Below, piece after piece: positions 1 to 8,195 of a stretch of DNA of 64,000 nt (positions within the stretch are counted from its first letter, which is position 1; each line of letters starts with the position of its first letter). The notes below the pieces were generated by a model, which saw only the letters and a program-made list of their open reading frames with translations, made no database searches and was not told the DNA's origin. Location: NCBI RefSeq assembly GCF_009650435.1, contig NZ_VVIP01000047.1, forward strand, positions 62,001-126,000, given 5' to 3'. The DNA comes from Foetidibacter luteolus (lineage in GTDB: Bacteria > Bacteroidota > Bacteroidia > Chitinophagales > Chitinophagaceae). The position numbers and the translations under genes were made by a program.

Positions 1-302
1 CAAAACATTCTCAGGCGCAGGGAGCGCAGCATGGCCGGGCTTCTGTCGTTAACGGTAAACCACATTCTTTGTACAATGCCGGCGCCTTTAACATCAAGCA
101 AGGTTTTTGTTTCGCCGGCTTTTAATGGTTCAAAGGCATTGCCTTTGGCTGTTTTATTGGTTTTGCCACCCTGCCCCTTAAGGCCGTTGATGTTTTCAAA
201 ACTACTGATGGAAGATTGTGCATTGTCTGGCATGGTGTACAGTTGCTGTGCTTTAAGCTGGCAGGCAAAGCCAAGCAGCAGTAACAGGCAGATATTTCTC
301 AT
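1..302 (-). CDS. GH172/DUF2961 family protein, N-terminal part only (runs off window)
   Basis: The start ATG is at 302-300 and the frame stays open to base 1, so only about 100 residues are visible. A Sec signal peptide (MRNICLLLLLGFACQLKAQ) is followed by the stretch SSFENINGLKGQGGKTNKTA and later AGIVQRMWFTV. These resemble the opening of DUF2961 proteins, now glycoside hydrolase family 172, whose characterised members act on alpha-D-fructofuranosides or alpha-D-arabinofuranosides. The catalytic glutamates would lie outside the window, so activity cannot be judged. It is divergent from the GH67 gene and separated from it by cysM. Family assignment is by remembered pattern. Confidence 0.65.
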   Translation of the reverse strand, partial: MRNICLLLLLGFACQLKAQQLYTMPDNAQSSISSFENINGLKGQGGKTNKTAKGNAFEPLKAGETKTLLDVKGAGIVQRMWFTVNDRSPAMLRSLRLRMF

Positions 303-405
303 AAATGCTGATTATGGCAACAAGATAAAAAGTTTGGGCAGGGGCGCCAACGGCGTAGCGGTAGCCGGCCAATCTTATACCGGTTAGTGCCGGTAAAATA
401 CCGGT

Positions 406-1287
406 TTAATCAAATAAGTCAGAGGACAGGTAGCGGTCGCCGCGGTCGCAGATGATGCACACGATAACGCCTTTCTCCAGTTTTTTGGCCACCTGTGTGG
501 CGGCATAAACGGCGCCGCCGCTGCTCATACCGCAGAAAATAGCTTCTTCCTTTGCCAGGCGTTTAGTCATGGTACGTGCATCCTTTTCATCAACTTCAAC
601 TACGCTGTCAACACGGCTGCGGTCAAATATTTTGGGCAGGTAAGCTTCCGGCCATTTTCTTATACCAGGTATGCGGGATCCATCCGTAGGCTGGCAGCCT
701 ACTATCTGCACATCCGGGTTTTGTTCTTTTAAATACCGCGATACGCCCATGATGGTACCGGTTGTACCCATGGCCGATACAAAATGCGTTACTTTACCTT
801 CCGTATCCTTCCATATTTCAGGGCCGGTGGTGGCATAGTGCATTTTATAATTATCCTCGTTGGCAAACTGGTTTAGCATAACATAACCGCCTTTGGCAAC
901 CTGCGCATTGGCATAATCAATAGCGGCTTCCATAGAGCCTTCTTTGGGTGTAAGAATTACTTTGGCGCCAAATGCTTCCATAGTAAGCACCCTTTCACGG
1001 GTGGAGTCTTCCGGCATTACCAGCTCTATTTCCACGCCAAAAAGGCTCGCAATCATGGCCAGCGCTATGCCGGTATTACCGCTGGTGGCTTCTATAAGTT
1101 TTATGCCTGGTTTAAGTTCGCCGCGGTCTAAAGCGCCTTTTATCATACCGTAAGCGGCCCTGTCTTTAACACTGCCGCCGGGGTTATTGCCCTCCAGTTT
1201 GGCGTATATGGTTACGTTTTTATTAGTGGGAATATTTTTTAATTCAACTAACGGCGTATTGCCAACAAGATCAAGAATGCCTGCCAT
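406..1287 (-). CDS. cysM: Cysteine synthase (O-acetylserine sulfhydrylase B type)
   Basis: Pyridoxal-phosphate enzyme that makes L-cysteine from O-acetylserine and sulfide or thiosulfate in the cytoplasm. The 293-residue length and the opening MAGILDLVGNTPLVEL are typical. The PLP Schiff-base lysine is K41 in GGSVKDRAA, and the phosphate/substrate loop is TSGNTG near residues 68-73. The glycine loop SAMGTTGTIMG and the tail motif CGMSSGGAVYAA are also present. The short C-terminus (CIICDRGDRYLSSDLF) favours CysM over CysK. The gene stands alone, reads toward the truncated GH172 gene, and its 3' end is about 100 bases from that gene's start. The start was chosen because MAGILDLVGNTP matches family N-termini. 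No obvious promoter was seen. Confidence 0.93.
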   Translation of the reverse strand: MAGILDLVGNTPLVELKNIPTNKNVTIYAKLEGNNPGGSVKDRAAYGMIKGALDRGELKPGIKLIEATSGNTGIALAMIASLFGVEIELVMPEDSTRERVLTMEAFGAKVILTPKEGSMEAAIDYANAQVAKGGYVMLNQFANEDNYKMHYATTGPEIWKDTEGKVTHFVSAMGTTGTIMGVSRYLKEQNPDVQIVGCQPTDGSRIPGIRKWPEAYLPKIFDRSRVDSVVEVDEKDARTMTKRLAKEEAIFCGMSSGGAVYAATQVAKKLEKGVIVCIICDRGDRYLSSDLFD

Positions 1288-1462
1288 ATCCGGTTATATT
1301 TACAATAAGGTGGTGCAATTTCCGGTTTTATAGGCGAATTGAAAACGAAAAATTTGCTATATGCGGAATTTAAGGCCCACCGGTTACCGGGGCCAGGGCA
1401 ATTTTACGGATGGTTGATGGTACTAAAGCTACGGGATACGGCAGGTTATTGTGTTCTGTCTG

Positions 1463-1618
1463 AATAAGATTTTTAGGGGGTGCCCCCAAGCTATCGCAAG
1501 GGGTCGGGCTTTCCGCTATTACTCCGGCACAGGGCCCCCGCTGCGATGGCCTCACCGGGGTAACCGCTTCAATCCCTCACCCTAAAGTGCAACAGGCAAC
1601 TGTTTTTACGGGCAGGTT
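1463..1618 (+). repeat. Dispersed repeat family A, copy 1
   Basis: Core begins GGGGGTGCCCCCAAGC at 1476 and ends AATCCCTCACCC near 1582, with a looser tail to about 1618. Shared landmarks with the other copies are CGGGCTTTCCGCT, ACTCCGGCAC, CACCGGGGTAACCGCTTC and CCTCACCC. Other copies are at about 7949, 13762, 21215 and 36022. Confidence 0.85.
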
Positions 1619-1708
1619 TTATACATGCCGTGAGACGCAATGATCTCCACGGTTGATATGGCGGTCATCCTTTTGTTTCTTTAACCAGGCAGGCAAAAAT
1701 GCAACCGA

Positions 1709-1740
1709 TTGCAAAAAAATCTGGATAATGCTTACTTTTA
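1709..1740 (+). promoter_or_regulatory. Candidate promoter of the GH67 gene
   Basis: TTG at 1709-1711 is followed after 21 bases by TACTTTTA at 1733-1740, which matches seven of eight positions of the Bacteroidota -7 element TAnnTTTG. Transcription would start about 50 bases before the GH67 ATG. This is pattern matching only. Confidence 0.35.
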
Positions 1741-1796
1741 ATGCCCTGCGTGGCATTTTGCTGGCTGGTTATGCTGCCAGGTAAAAACCATCTGAA

Positions 1797-3944
1797 ATGA
1801 AAAAAGTTTGTCTTGCCTTTTCTTTTTTTCTTGTAACAATACAGGTTTTTGCGGAAGACGGCTACCGGCTGTGGCTGCGCTATGATAAAATAAGTAACGC
1901 AAAGCTGTTGCAGCAATACCGTCAGCAGGTGCGGAATGTATATTGCCCCAGGGTAAGCCCAACGCTTGAAGCAGCCTGGCAGGAACTTAATGCTGGGTTG
2001 GAAGGGCTGCTGCAAAAAAAGATAAATACGGGCAATGCGGGTAACAGCAGTTTGCTGGTATTCAGCAGGCAGCATATACCCGCGGGTTTTTCCATGCCTG
2101 CTGTAAACTATGATAGCCTGGGCGCAGAAGGTTACGCCATCATCAGTTACAAAGCCGCTGCCGGTAAAGCGGTTATTATTACAGGTAATACTCACATAGG
2201 TGTATTGTACGGCGTTTTTTACTTTTTGCGGTTGATGCAAACACATCAAAGCCTGGAGAAGCTTTCTGTACATAGCAAACCTGCGCTGCAGCACCGCCTG
2301 CTGAACCACTGGGATAACCTTAACCGTTATGTTGAAAGGGGCTATGCCGGCATTTCTATATTTAACTGGCATACATTACCGGATTATATTGACCAACGTT
2401 ATATTGACTACGCAAGGGCCAACGCTTCCATTGGTATTAATGGTACCGTATTAACCAACGTAAATGCCAATGCGCTTGTACTTACAAGGGACTATCTGGT
2501 AAAAGTAAAAGCACTGGCAGATGTGCTGAGGCCGTACGGCATAAAGGTTTACCTGACTGCCAGGTTCAGCGCTCCCATAGAGATTGGCAAATTATCAACC
2601 GCAGACCCGCTGAACGATTCTGTAAAAGCGTGGTGGAATGCAAAGGCGCAGGAGATTTACCAGCTTATACCAGATTTTGGCGGCTTTTTGGTTAAGGCTA
2701 ATTCCGAAGGGCAGCCGGGGCCGCAGAAATACCTGCGTACACATGCAGACGGCGCCAATATGCTGGCCAACGCCGTAGCGCCTTATGGCGGCATGGTTAT
2801 GTGGCGGGCGTTTGTGTACAGCAACGAAACGCCGGAAGACCGTTTTAAACAGGCTTACAATGAGTTTAAACCGCTGGATGGACAGTTTAGCAGTAATGTA
2901 TTTGTACAGGTAAAAAACGGGCCCGTTGACTTTCAGCCAAGGGAACCTGTTTCCCCTTTATTTGGGGCAATGCCCAAAACACCCCTGATGATGGAGTTAC
3001 AGCTTACCCAGGAATACCTGGGCCAGTCCACACACCTGGTATATGAAGCCCCAATGTTTAAGGAAATATTTGAAACGGATACTTACAGGGATGGCAAAGG
3101 ATCTACCGTTGCCCGTGTGATTGACGGAAGCCTGCACCGCTATACCCAAACCGGGATAGCCGGTGTTGCCAATATTGGCAATGACAGAAACTGGACCGGC
3201 CACCCCTTTGGGCAGGCAAACTGGTATGCATTCGGCAGGCTGGCATGGGATAACCGCCTTACCGCCGCCAACATAGCAGATGAATGGGTGCGCCAAACTT
3301 TTGGCAATAACATTGAATTGGTTGAAAGTATCAAAAGCATAATGCTGGCCTCCTACGAAGCCATGGTAAATTATATGACGCCGCTTGGCCTTAACCATAT
3401 TATGGGTACCGGGCACCACTACGGGCCCGCCCCCTGGGTAACCAATGCAGGCAGGGCAGACTGGAACCCAGTTTACTATCACCGTGCGGACTCCACAGGG
3501 CTGGGCTTTGACCGAACTGCTACCGGCAGCAACGCACTGGCGCAATATGCACCGGCGGCACAGCAGCAATTCCTTTCAATAGATTCAACGCCGGAAAAAT
3601 TACTGTTATGGTTTCACCATGTGCCCTGGGGTTTTAAAATGAAATCGGGCCGTACGCTTTGGGCGGAATTATGCCACCGTTATTACTCCGGGGTTGATTC
3701 CGTAAAAGCTATGCATCAACAGTGGGACAAGCTTGCCGGAAAGGTTGACCAGGAGCGGTTCAGGCAGGTGCAGATGTTGTTGGCGATACAACTGAAAGAA
3801 GCTGCCTGGTGGCGCAATGCCTGTTTGCTGTATTTTCAGACTTTCTCGAAAATGCCGATACCGGATGGGTACGAAAAGCCGGACCAGGCGCTGGAATACT
3901 ATATGGGCCAGCGTTTTCCATACGCACCGGGAAATGGGTTGTAA
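1797..3944 (+). CDS. Alpha-glucuronidase, glycoside hydrolase family 67
   Basis: Removes 4-O-methyl-glucuronic acid or glucuronic acid from the non-reducing end of glucuronoxylo-oligosaccharides. The 715 residues carry a Sec signal peptide (cleavage near residue 19, before EDGYRLW), which implies periplasmic location. GH67 landmarks are NHWDNLN, LTARFSAPIEIG, GFLVKANSEGQPGP (acid E304), KNGPVDFQPREP (D378) and LQLTQEYLGQ (E406). The spacing reproduces the Cellvibrio japonicus GlcA67A triad E292/D365/E393 with an offset of 12-13 residues. The C-terminal region HHVPWGFKMKSGRTLW is also typical. The gene stands alone rather than in a xylan locus: no GH10 or GH115 is nearby. A convergent PAP2 gene follows. 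Confidence 0.95.
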   Translation: MKKVCLAFSFFLVTIQVFAEDGYRLWLRYDKISNAKLLQQYRQQVRNVYCPRVSPTLEAAWQELNAGLEGLLQKKINTGNAGNSSLLVFSRQHIPAGFSMPAVNYDSLGAEGYAIISYKAAAGKAVIITGNTHIGVLYGVFYFLRLMQTHQSLEKLSVHSKPALQHRLLNHWDNLNRYVERGYAGISIFNWHTLPDYIDQRYIDYARANASIGINGTVLTNVNANALVLTRDYLVKVKALADVLRPYGIKVYLTARFSAPIEIGKLSTADPLNDSVKAWWNAKAQEIYQLIPDFGGFLVKANSEGQPGPQKYLRTHADGANMLANAVAPYGGMVMWRAFVYSNETPEDRFKQAYNEFKPLDGQFSSNVFVQVKNGPVDFQPREPVSPLFGAMPKTPLMMELQLTQEYLGQSTHLVYEAPMFKEIFETDTYRDGKGSTVARVIDGSLHRYTQTGIAGVANIGNDRNWTGHPFGQANWYAFGRLAWDNRLTAANIADEWVRQTFGNNIELVESIKSIMLASYEAMVNYMTPLGLNHIMGTGHHYGPAPWVTNAGRADWNPVYYHRADSTGLGFDRTATGSNALAQYAPAAQQQFLSIDSTPEKLLLWFHHVPWGFKMKSGRTLWAELCHRYYSGVDSVKAMHQQWDKLAGKVDQERFRQVQMLLAIQLKEAAWWRNACLLYFQTFSKMPIPDGYEKPDQALEYYMGQRFPYAPGNGL

Positions 3945-4001
3945 AGGGCCGCGATAGAAACTTATATATTGCGGGAAAAGCTGCTTAGCGAATCCAGCCG
4001 C

Positions 4002-4060
4002 AGAAGAGTGCGACGCAAGGGACGCCCAATAGTAGTTCACACTGCCGGGCTCATAAAATT
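4002..4060 (-). repeat. Dispersed repeat family B arm
   Basis: On the plus strand this reads AAGAGTGCGACGCAAGG, then ATAGTAGT and ACTGCCGGGC. It is nearly the same as the arm at 36208-36268. It lies between the convergent GH67 and PAP2 genes, just past both stop codons. Confidence 0.75.
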
Positions 4061-4091
4061 GTTTGTTGATGTTGCCAACGGCAACAACTGG

Positions 4092-4778
4092 TTAAAGGAT
4101 GGCCGTATTTATTCTCTTTTTGCGGCCCCACATGTAGCCATGTGTCCAGTAAGCAACTTTCATAGATAAAAAGCCAATACCTGCGCCCATAAGCACATCG
4201 CTGATGTAATGCCTGTTGTTGGCTATGCGCAGCGCCCCTACTGAGCCTGCAATGCTGTAAGCCGCATAAGGCATCCACTTAAAACGGTGTTTGTATTCTT
4301 CTGCCAAAAAAGTGGCAGCGGCAAATGCCTGGGCCGTGTGGCCGGAAGGAAAGGCGTCATAACCTACACCATCGGGGCGGCGCTGGTCAATACGGTTTTT
4401 AAGCAGGCAAACGGTGCCCGTCATAATCAGTTCTCCCTTTAAGAGAATGGCAGTGCGGTTGGCAAGATCTGTGCGGGATTTAACGCCGGCCGCATCCAGG
4501 CCATAGGCCAGGGCGATGGGGGCATATTGCAGGTAATCATCAGCATGCGTTCTAAAATGGGGCATTTTGTTGTTGCGTGTATCCACAACAAATTTTTTGA
4601 ACGACCCCGGGGCATTGCTGTTGAGCAAAATGCCACCCGCCATAAGGGTTGCCGGAATTAGCAACTGGCGCCCGGTAAACCTGAGGGGTTTGTACTGCAG
4701 GGCGGCACTATCGGCCGATTGGGCATTGGTTAAATAAGTTAAGGAAATGAAAGGTAAGAGTAAGAGCAGCATTTTCAT
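4092..4778 (-). CDS. PAP2-superfamily phosphatase (lipid phosphatase-like), exported
   Basis: Acid phosphatase of the PAP2/phosphatidic acid phosphatase superfamily, probably acting on a phosphorylated lipid or undecaprenyl pyrophosphate at the envelope. The three signature motifs are visible: KNRIDQRRPD (KxxxxxxRP), FPSGHTAQAF (PSGH) and RIANNRHYISDV (Rx5HxxxD). I place the start at 4778 because the resulting protein opens with a clean signal peptide, MKMLLLLLPFISLTYLTNAQ; an upstream ATG at 4856 would add 26 residues that look like leader sequence. Length is then 228 residues, normal for secreted Bacteroidota members. Substrate cannot be deduced. Confidence 0.9.
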   Translation of the reverse strand: MKMLLLLLPFISLTYLTNAQSADSAALQYKPLRFTGRQLLIPATLMAGGILLNSNAPGSFKKFVVDTRNNKMPHFRTHADDYLQYAPIALAYGLDAAGVKSRTDLANRTAILLKGELIMTGTVCLLKNRIDQRRPDGVGYDAFPSGHTAQAFAAATFLAEEYKHRFKWMPYAAYSIAGSVGALRIANNRHYISDVLMGAGIGFLSMKVAYWTHGYMWGRKKRINTAIL

Positions 4779-4998
4779 GCGGCAATAACGCTGCAAACTA
4801 TTTTTTAGTGTATTGGGCAAGCCTGCCGGCCCGTAAAAGTGTTGATTACAGGTCACTTTATTATTTGCTTAACAAGTTGGTAAAATGGTTAAATTAAAAG
4901 TAAGGTAGTAAATTAAATAATGTAACCATATGCTTTAAAGCAGAATTAAGGTGTTTTAACTTGAACAGCGTTGAAAGGGATGCGGGTTTTATGAGATT

Positions 4999-5101
4999 TT
5001 AACTTCCCAGTTTGCCATAGCTCATGTGGTCTGTAAAATAAAAAACCATTTTTTTGTTGCCATCCTGTACCGGGTAGAAAAGTTCGTAATTACCCTGCCC
5101 T
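4999..5101 (-). other. Out-of-frame C-terminal tail of the 5090-5794 gene
   Basis: In the neighbouring minus-strand frame, immediately past the apparent end of the upstream gene, the sequence encodes GQGNYELFYPVQDGNKK and VFYFTDHMSYGKLGS, then stops at 4999-5001. It reads like a natural continuation: removing one G from the G-rich run at 5098-5104 would join it in frame to give RFGGQGNYELF. It is best read as the displaced C-terminus, giving a full gene of 4999-5794. Confidence 0.6.
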
Positions 5102-5794
5102 CCCAAAGCGTTTGTTGGTTGCCTGGCCTTTAAAAACACTATCCAGGTATAACCTTTCTTCATTACTGCTCCGAAAAATGAAATCTTTTTTTTCAGGCAG
5201 AAGAGTATCACTTTCAGGCCTGTAGTAACTATCGAAAGAAAGGTATGTGGCCATGCCATTGATACTGTCCCTTGTTATAATTTCCATGGATGGGATATTG
5301 TCATCCGTTCTTATGATCACTTTAATAAAATCGTCCATTTTGTGAAGCCATTCCGGCGTAAAATTGTAATTGAGCAAGTCGGTAACTTTTTTCTGATTAT
5401 CTGCAACAATTTTTTCCGCGGTGTTTATCAGCACTTTTTCTTTTTTCTTTATTGTAAGGTGATTGCCAGTGAATAGAAATGCCGCAATAAGAGGGAAAGC
5501 CACCAATAAAAGAATGCCATAAAGCCTGGTGCGTTTCCATTCCGGCGGCAAAGCGTCATTATGAAGCTTGCATGCTATTCTTGTAAGGTTAAACATTACA
5601 TTAAGCATTAAAGCGCCAAACATAAGTGCCAATATGCCCATCACGCTAAACATGAAAATTTCAGTCATATTGCGCCTGAAAACCTTCAGTTCAAACACTT
5701 CGTTTAAGGTAAAAGTAAAAACCCAGTAAATGAGGAGCAAAATAGAAGCAACACCTATGATATTGCTTAGACGTACGATAGATTTAGGATTCAT
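5090..5794 (-). CDS. Uncharacterised membrane protein, probably frameshifted near its 3' end
   Basis: I do not recognise this family. The 234 visible residues hold three hydrophobic segments (about 11-30, 46-68 and 92-110) and then a soluble region of about 120 residues rich in charged residues (TIKKKEKVLINTAEKIVADN; DDFIKVIIRTDDNIPSMEI). The visible frame ends abruptly as NKRFGRAG. The adjacent frame supplies a plausible tail to 4999, so the gene appears to carry a one-base insertion in the G-rich run at 5098-5104. This could be a real mutation, a slippage-prone site or an assembly error. It is divergent from folC and separated from the PAP2 gene by about 220 bases with nothing recognisable. 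Confidence 0.7.
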   Translation of the reverse strand: MNPKSIVRLSNIIGVASILLLIYWVFTFTLNEVFELKVFRRNMTEIFMFSVMGILALMFGALMLNVMFNLTRIACKLHNDALPPEWKRTRLYGILLLVAFPLIAAFLFTGNHLTIKKKEKVLINTAEKIVADNQKKVTDLLNYNFTPEWLHKMDDFIKVIIRTDDNIPSMEIITRDSINGMATYLSFDSYYRPESDTLLPEKKDFIFRSSNEERLYLDSVFKGQATNKRFGRAG

Positions 5795-5917
5795 AATATG
5801 TTATTTGGGTACGGCCAAAACTATTAATCTTTACGCATACAGTATTTGAGGCACTAAATTTTTTTTTGAATTTACCGCCACCCGGTCAAGTTTGTTACGC
5901 TTTATCTTTTCTATCCG

Positions 5918-5925
5918 CATCTTTG
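5918..5925 (+). promoter_or_regulatory. Candidate -7 element for folC
   Basis: CATCTTTG at 5918-5925 matches seven of eight positions of TAnnTTTG. It lies only eight bases before the ATG at 5934, so the transcript would be almost leaderless. This also argues against the upstream in-frame ATG at 5892. A TTTG at 5891-5894 could be the -33 element, but the spacing (23) is long. Confidence 0.35.
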
Positions 5926-5933
5926 CAACCGCT

Positions 5934-7220
5934 ATGACATACCAGCAAACCATTGATTACCTTTTTGATAAACTGCCCATGTTCAGCCGCATTGGCGATG
6001 CGGCGTTTAAGAAAGACCTTACCAATACGATAGCCTTATGTGCCGCACTGGAAAATCCGCAGCAAAAATTTAAAACCATACATGTGGCCGGTACCAATGG
6101 CAAAGGTTCAGCAAGCCACATGCTGGCCGCCATATTGCAAACGGCAGGTTACAAAACAGGTTTATATACATCCCCGCACCTGAAAGATTTCAGGGAACGC
6201 ATTAAAGTAAATGGCCAACTGTGCGGGGAAAGTTTTGTGATTGAGTTTACAGAACGGATAAAACCGGAAATTGAAAAATTATCACCTTCTTTTTTTGAGA
6301 TTACCGTTGCCATGGCATTTGAGTATTTTGCCCAGCAACAGGTAGATGTGGCTGTTGTTGAAGTAGGGCTTGGCGGCAGGTTTGACAGTACCAATGTGAT
6401 TGTGCCGCAACTGTGTGTTATTACCAACATAGGGCTTGACCATACCCATATACTTGGCGATACGCTTGCCAAAATAGCCTTTGAAAAGGCCGGCATTATA
6501 AAGCCTGGCATACCCGCGGTGGTGGGGGAGGTTTTGCCGGAAACCCAACCTGTATTTGAAGAAAAAGCCTTTTCTGTAAAAGCGCCGCTGGTTTTTGCGC
6601 AGGACAAATGGAATGCCGTGGATTGGGCCTATCAGCATAACCACCTGCAGGTTAACGTAGAAGAAAAAAGAAATGGCGAAAGAAAAATGTATGAGCTTGA
6701 CTTGCCCGGCATATACCAAACAAAAAATCTGGTTACCGTACTGGAGGCGGTTCATCAACTGCGGCTTGCCGGGTGGGATATTAAAGAGGCTGCTTTACAC
6801 AAGGCGCTGGCTAATGCAAAACACATAACCGGGCTGGCAGGCCGCTGGCAACAGGTGCAGCAACATCCTGCTGTTATACTGGATGTTGCTCATAATGAAG
6901 ATGGCATAAAACAACTGGTACAGCAAATTGAACTCTGTACTTACCAGCACCTGCATATTGTGCTGGGTATGGTAAAAGATAAGGATGTAAGCAGCGTGCT
7001 GGCACTGCTTCCTAAAACCGCGGCTTATTATTTTACCAAGGCACAAATACCCAGGGCTTTGCCAGAAGATGATTTGCTGGAAAAAGCCCGCCAGGCCGGC
7101 CTTGATGGTAAAGCCTTTGCCGATGTACATGCTGCACTTGAGCAAGCTAAACAGCATGCGCATGCCAATGATATGATTATAGTTTGCGGCAGTGTTTTTT
7201 TAGTGGCGGAAGTGCTGTAG
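5934..7220 (+). CDS. folC: Bifunctional folylpolyglutamate synthase/dihydrofolate synthase
   Basis: ATP-dependent Mur-ligase-family enzyme that joins glutamate to dihydropteroate and to folates, in the cytoplasm. The P-loop GTNGKGSASHM, the SPHLKDFRERI motif, ITNIGLDHTHILGDTLA, the carbamoylated-lysine region FEKAGIIKPG and the C-terminal LDVAHNEDGIKQLV are all present. From the ATG at 5934 the protein is 428 residues and opens MTYQQTIDYLFDKLPMF, matching family starts. An upstream ATG at 5892 would add 14 residues overlapping the likely promoter. The gene is monocistronic, and the convergent hypothetical gene ends 24 bases after it. Confidence 0.95.
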   Translation: MTYQQTIDYLFDKLPMFSRIGDAAFKKDLTNTIALCAALENPQQKFKTIHVAGTNGKGSASHMLAAILQTAGYKTGLYTSPHLKDFRERIKVNGQLCGESFVIEFTERIKPEIEKLSPSFFEITVAMAFEYFAQQQVDVAVVEVGLGGRFDSTNVIVPQLCVITNIGLDHTHILGDTLAKIAFEKAGIIKPGIPAVVGEVLPETQPVFEEKAFSVKAPLVFAQDKWNAVDWAYQHNHLQVNVEEKRNGERKMYELDLPGIYQTKNLVTVLEAVHQLRLAGWDIKEAALHKALANAKHITGLAGRWQQVQQHPAVILDVAHNEDGIKQLVQQIELCTYQHLHIVLGMVKDKDVSSVLALLPKTAAYYFTKAQIPRALPEDDLLEKARQAGLDGKAFADVHAALEQAKQHAHANDMIIVCGSVFLVAEVL

Positions 7221-7244
7221 GTAAAACTTTTTCAGGCTGAAGCG

Positions 7245-7727
7245 CTAAACAGGCAATGCAGTGTTAGGTTGCCTGTATTGCAGCAATTCTTCAGGCAGGT
7301 GTACCTGTGCCGCCAGCCTGTCTTCCAGCAACTGCGCAAAGGTTTCAAAATACAGTATCACATCTTCTTTTACGTTCCGTTTAAGCCAGCGGAAACCGCC
7401 AGGTAAATGGTTCAGCACTTCACGGTCTTCCAGGTATTCCAGGTTATGGATATCAACAGGTGTAAGTCCGGCCTGCTGCAGTTTAGAAAGCAGCATATCA
7501 ACCGGCGCATTTGTAACGCCGCAATAGTCTACGGCAAGCTCTGTCCATTCACCAATGCCGGTATGTGCATAGGCAAGAATTTCTTCTTTGCTCAGGTGGG
7601 TTATTACCTGCAGCAGGTTGCCGCAGTTACAGGCGCCATGGTTGCCCCATGCGTAATGAGCGCCTTGTTTAAGCCGGCGGGCTGTTTCCCGTAAAGCCGC
7701 CACCAGTTCAATTGTAGGATTTGCCAT
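7245..7727 (-). CDS. Conserved hypothetical protein (160 aa)
   Basis: Soluble, leucine-rich protein without signal peptide or membrane segment. Distinctive features are a near-N-terminal GNHGACNCGNLL (a CxC pair preceded by histidine, possibly metal-binding) and an aromatic central motif PGGFRWLKRNVKEDVILYF. I do not recognise a named domain. It converges on folC and has a long repeat-filled upstream region. The start MANPTIELVAALRETA has no competing upstream ATG. Confidence 0.75.
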   Translation of the reverse strand: MANPTIELVAALRETARRLKQGAHYAWGNHGACNCGNLLQVITHLSKEEILAYAHTGIGEWTELAVDYCGVTNAPVDMLLSKLQQAGLTPVDIHNLEYLEDREVLNHLPGGFRWLKRNVKEDVILYFETFAQLLEDRLAAQVHLPEELLQYRQPNTALPV

Positions 7728-7820
7728 GGTATAAACTTTAATACAAAAAATATAATGTACAGTGTATTTGTTTGCTCACATTTTTACATCGTGTTTCGGA
7801 TCTTAAAGACACAGTTCCTT

Positions 7821-7949
7821 TACATCGTACACCCCACATCTAACATCTTACATAGAAAAGTACTTCGTACTTCGTAACTCGTACTTGATTACATCCCACA
7901 TCAAACATCTAACACAAGTAAGTACTTCGTACTTCAATCTTCGTACTTG
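7821..7949 (+). repeat. Two imperfect tandem units of about 62-67 bp
   Basis: Each unit has a run of ACATC/TAACATCT words followed by copies of GTACTTCGTACTT and ends CGTACTTG. Unit 1 spans about 7821-7887 and unit 2 about 7889-7949. The second unit abuts the family A repeat directly. Confidence 0.7.
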
Positions 7950-8093
7950 GGGGTGCCCCAAGCTATCGCAAGGGGTCGGGCTTTCCGCTCATACTCCGGC
8001 ACAAACGCCCGGCTGCGATGGCCTCACCGGGGTAACCGCTGCAATCCCTCACCCGTGGTGTAACCTGCTGCTTTATTTGCAGGCTGGCCGTGG
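7949..8093 (+). repeat. Dispersed repeat family A, copy 2
   Basis: Starts GGGGGTGCCCCAAGCTATCG, then TCGGGCTTTCCGCTC, ACTCCGGCACA, CTCACCGGGGTAACCGCT and CCCTCACCC (to about 8054). The less conserved tail with TTTGCAGGC continues to about 8093. Confidence 0.85.
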
Positions 8094-8195
8094 TAAAGCG
8101 GCAACAATACACATGCCTCTATTGGTAAAACAATTATAAATCTGTTAGGTTTAAACACAATTTATTCTAATTTCGGCGGCTACAAATACAAGAGA

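Larger units (their letters stand above)
1288..1796. other. Intergenic region between divergent cysM and GH67 genes
   Basis: This 509-base stretch contains no credible gene. Its centre is occupied by a copy of dispersed repeat family A (about 1463-1618). Between the repeat and the GH67 start is a candidate Bacteroidota promoter (1709-1740). Confidence 0.7.
7728..8195. other. Intergenic region with tandem and dispersed repeats
   Basis: No gene is seen in these 468 bases. From left to right it holds AT-rich leader DNA, a two-unit tandem repeat (7821-7949), a family A copy (7949-8093) and the leader of the FKBP gene. Confidence 0.7.

Noticed and set aside
31..387. Open frame on the plus strand over the truncated GH172 gene
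   Set aside because: The minus strand has a clear signal peptide and family-like residues; the plus frame is a shadow.
1370..1555. Short frames through the family A repeat copies (also near 7885, 13743, 21163, 35960)
   Set aside because: They follow the repeat sequence and appear only because it is GC-rich; no start context or similarity.
7821..7949. Possible CRISPR array
   Set aside because: Only two imperfect units without spacer-like unique sequences and no cas genes.
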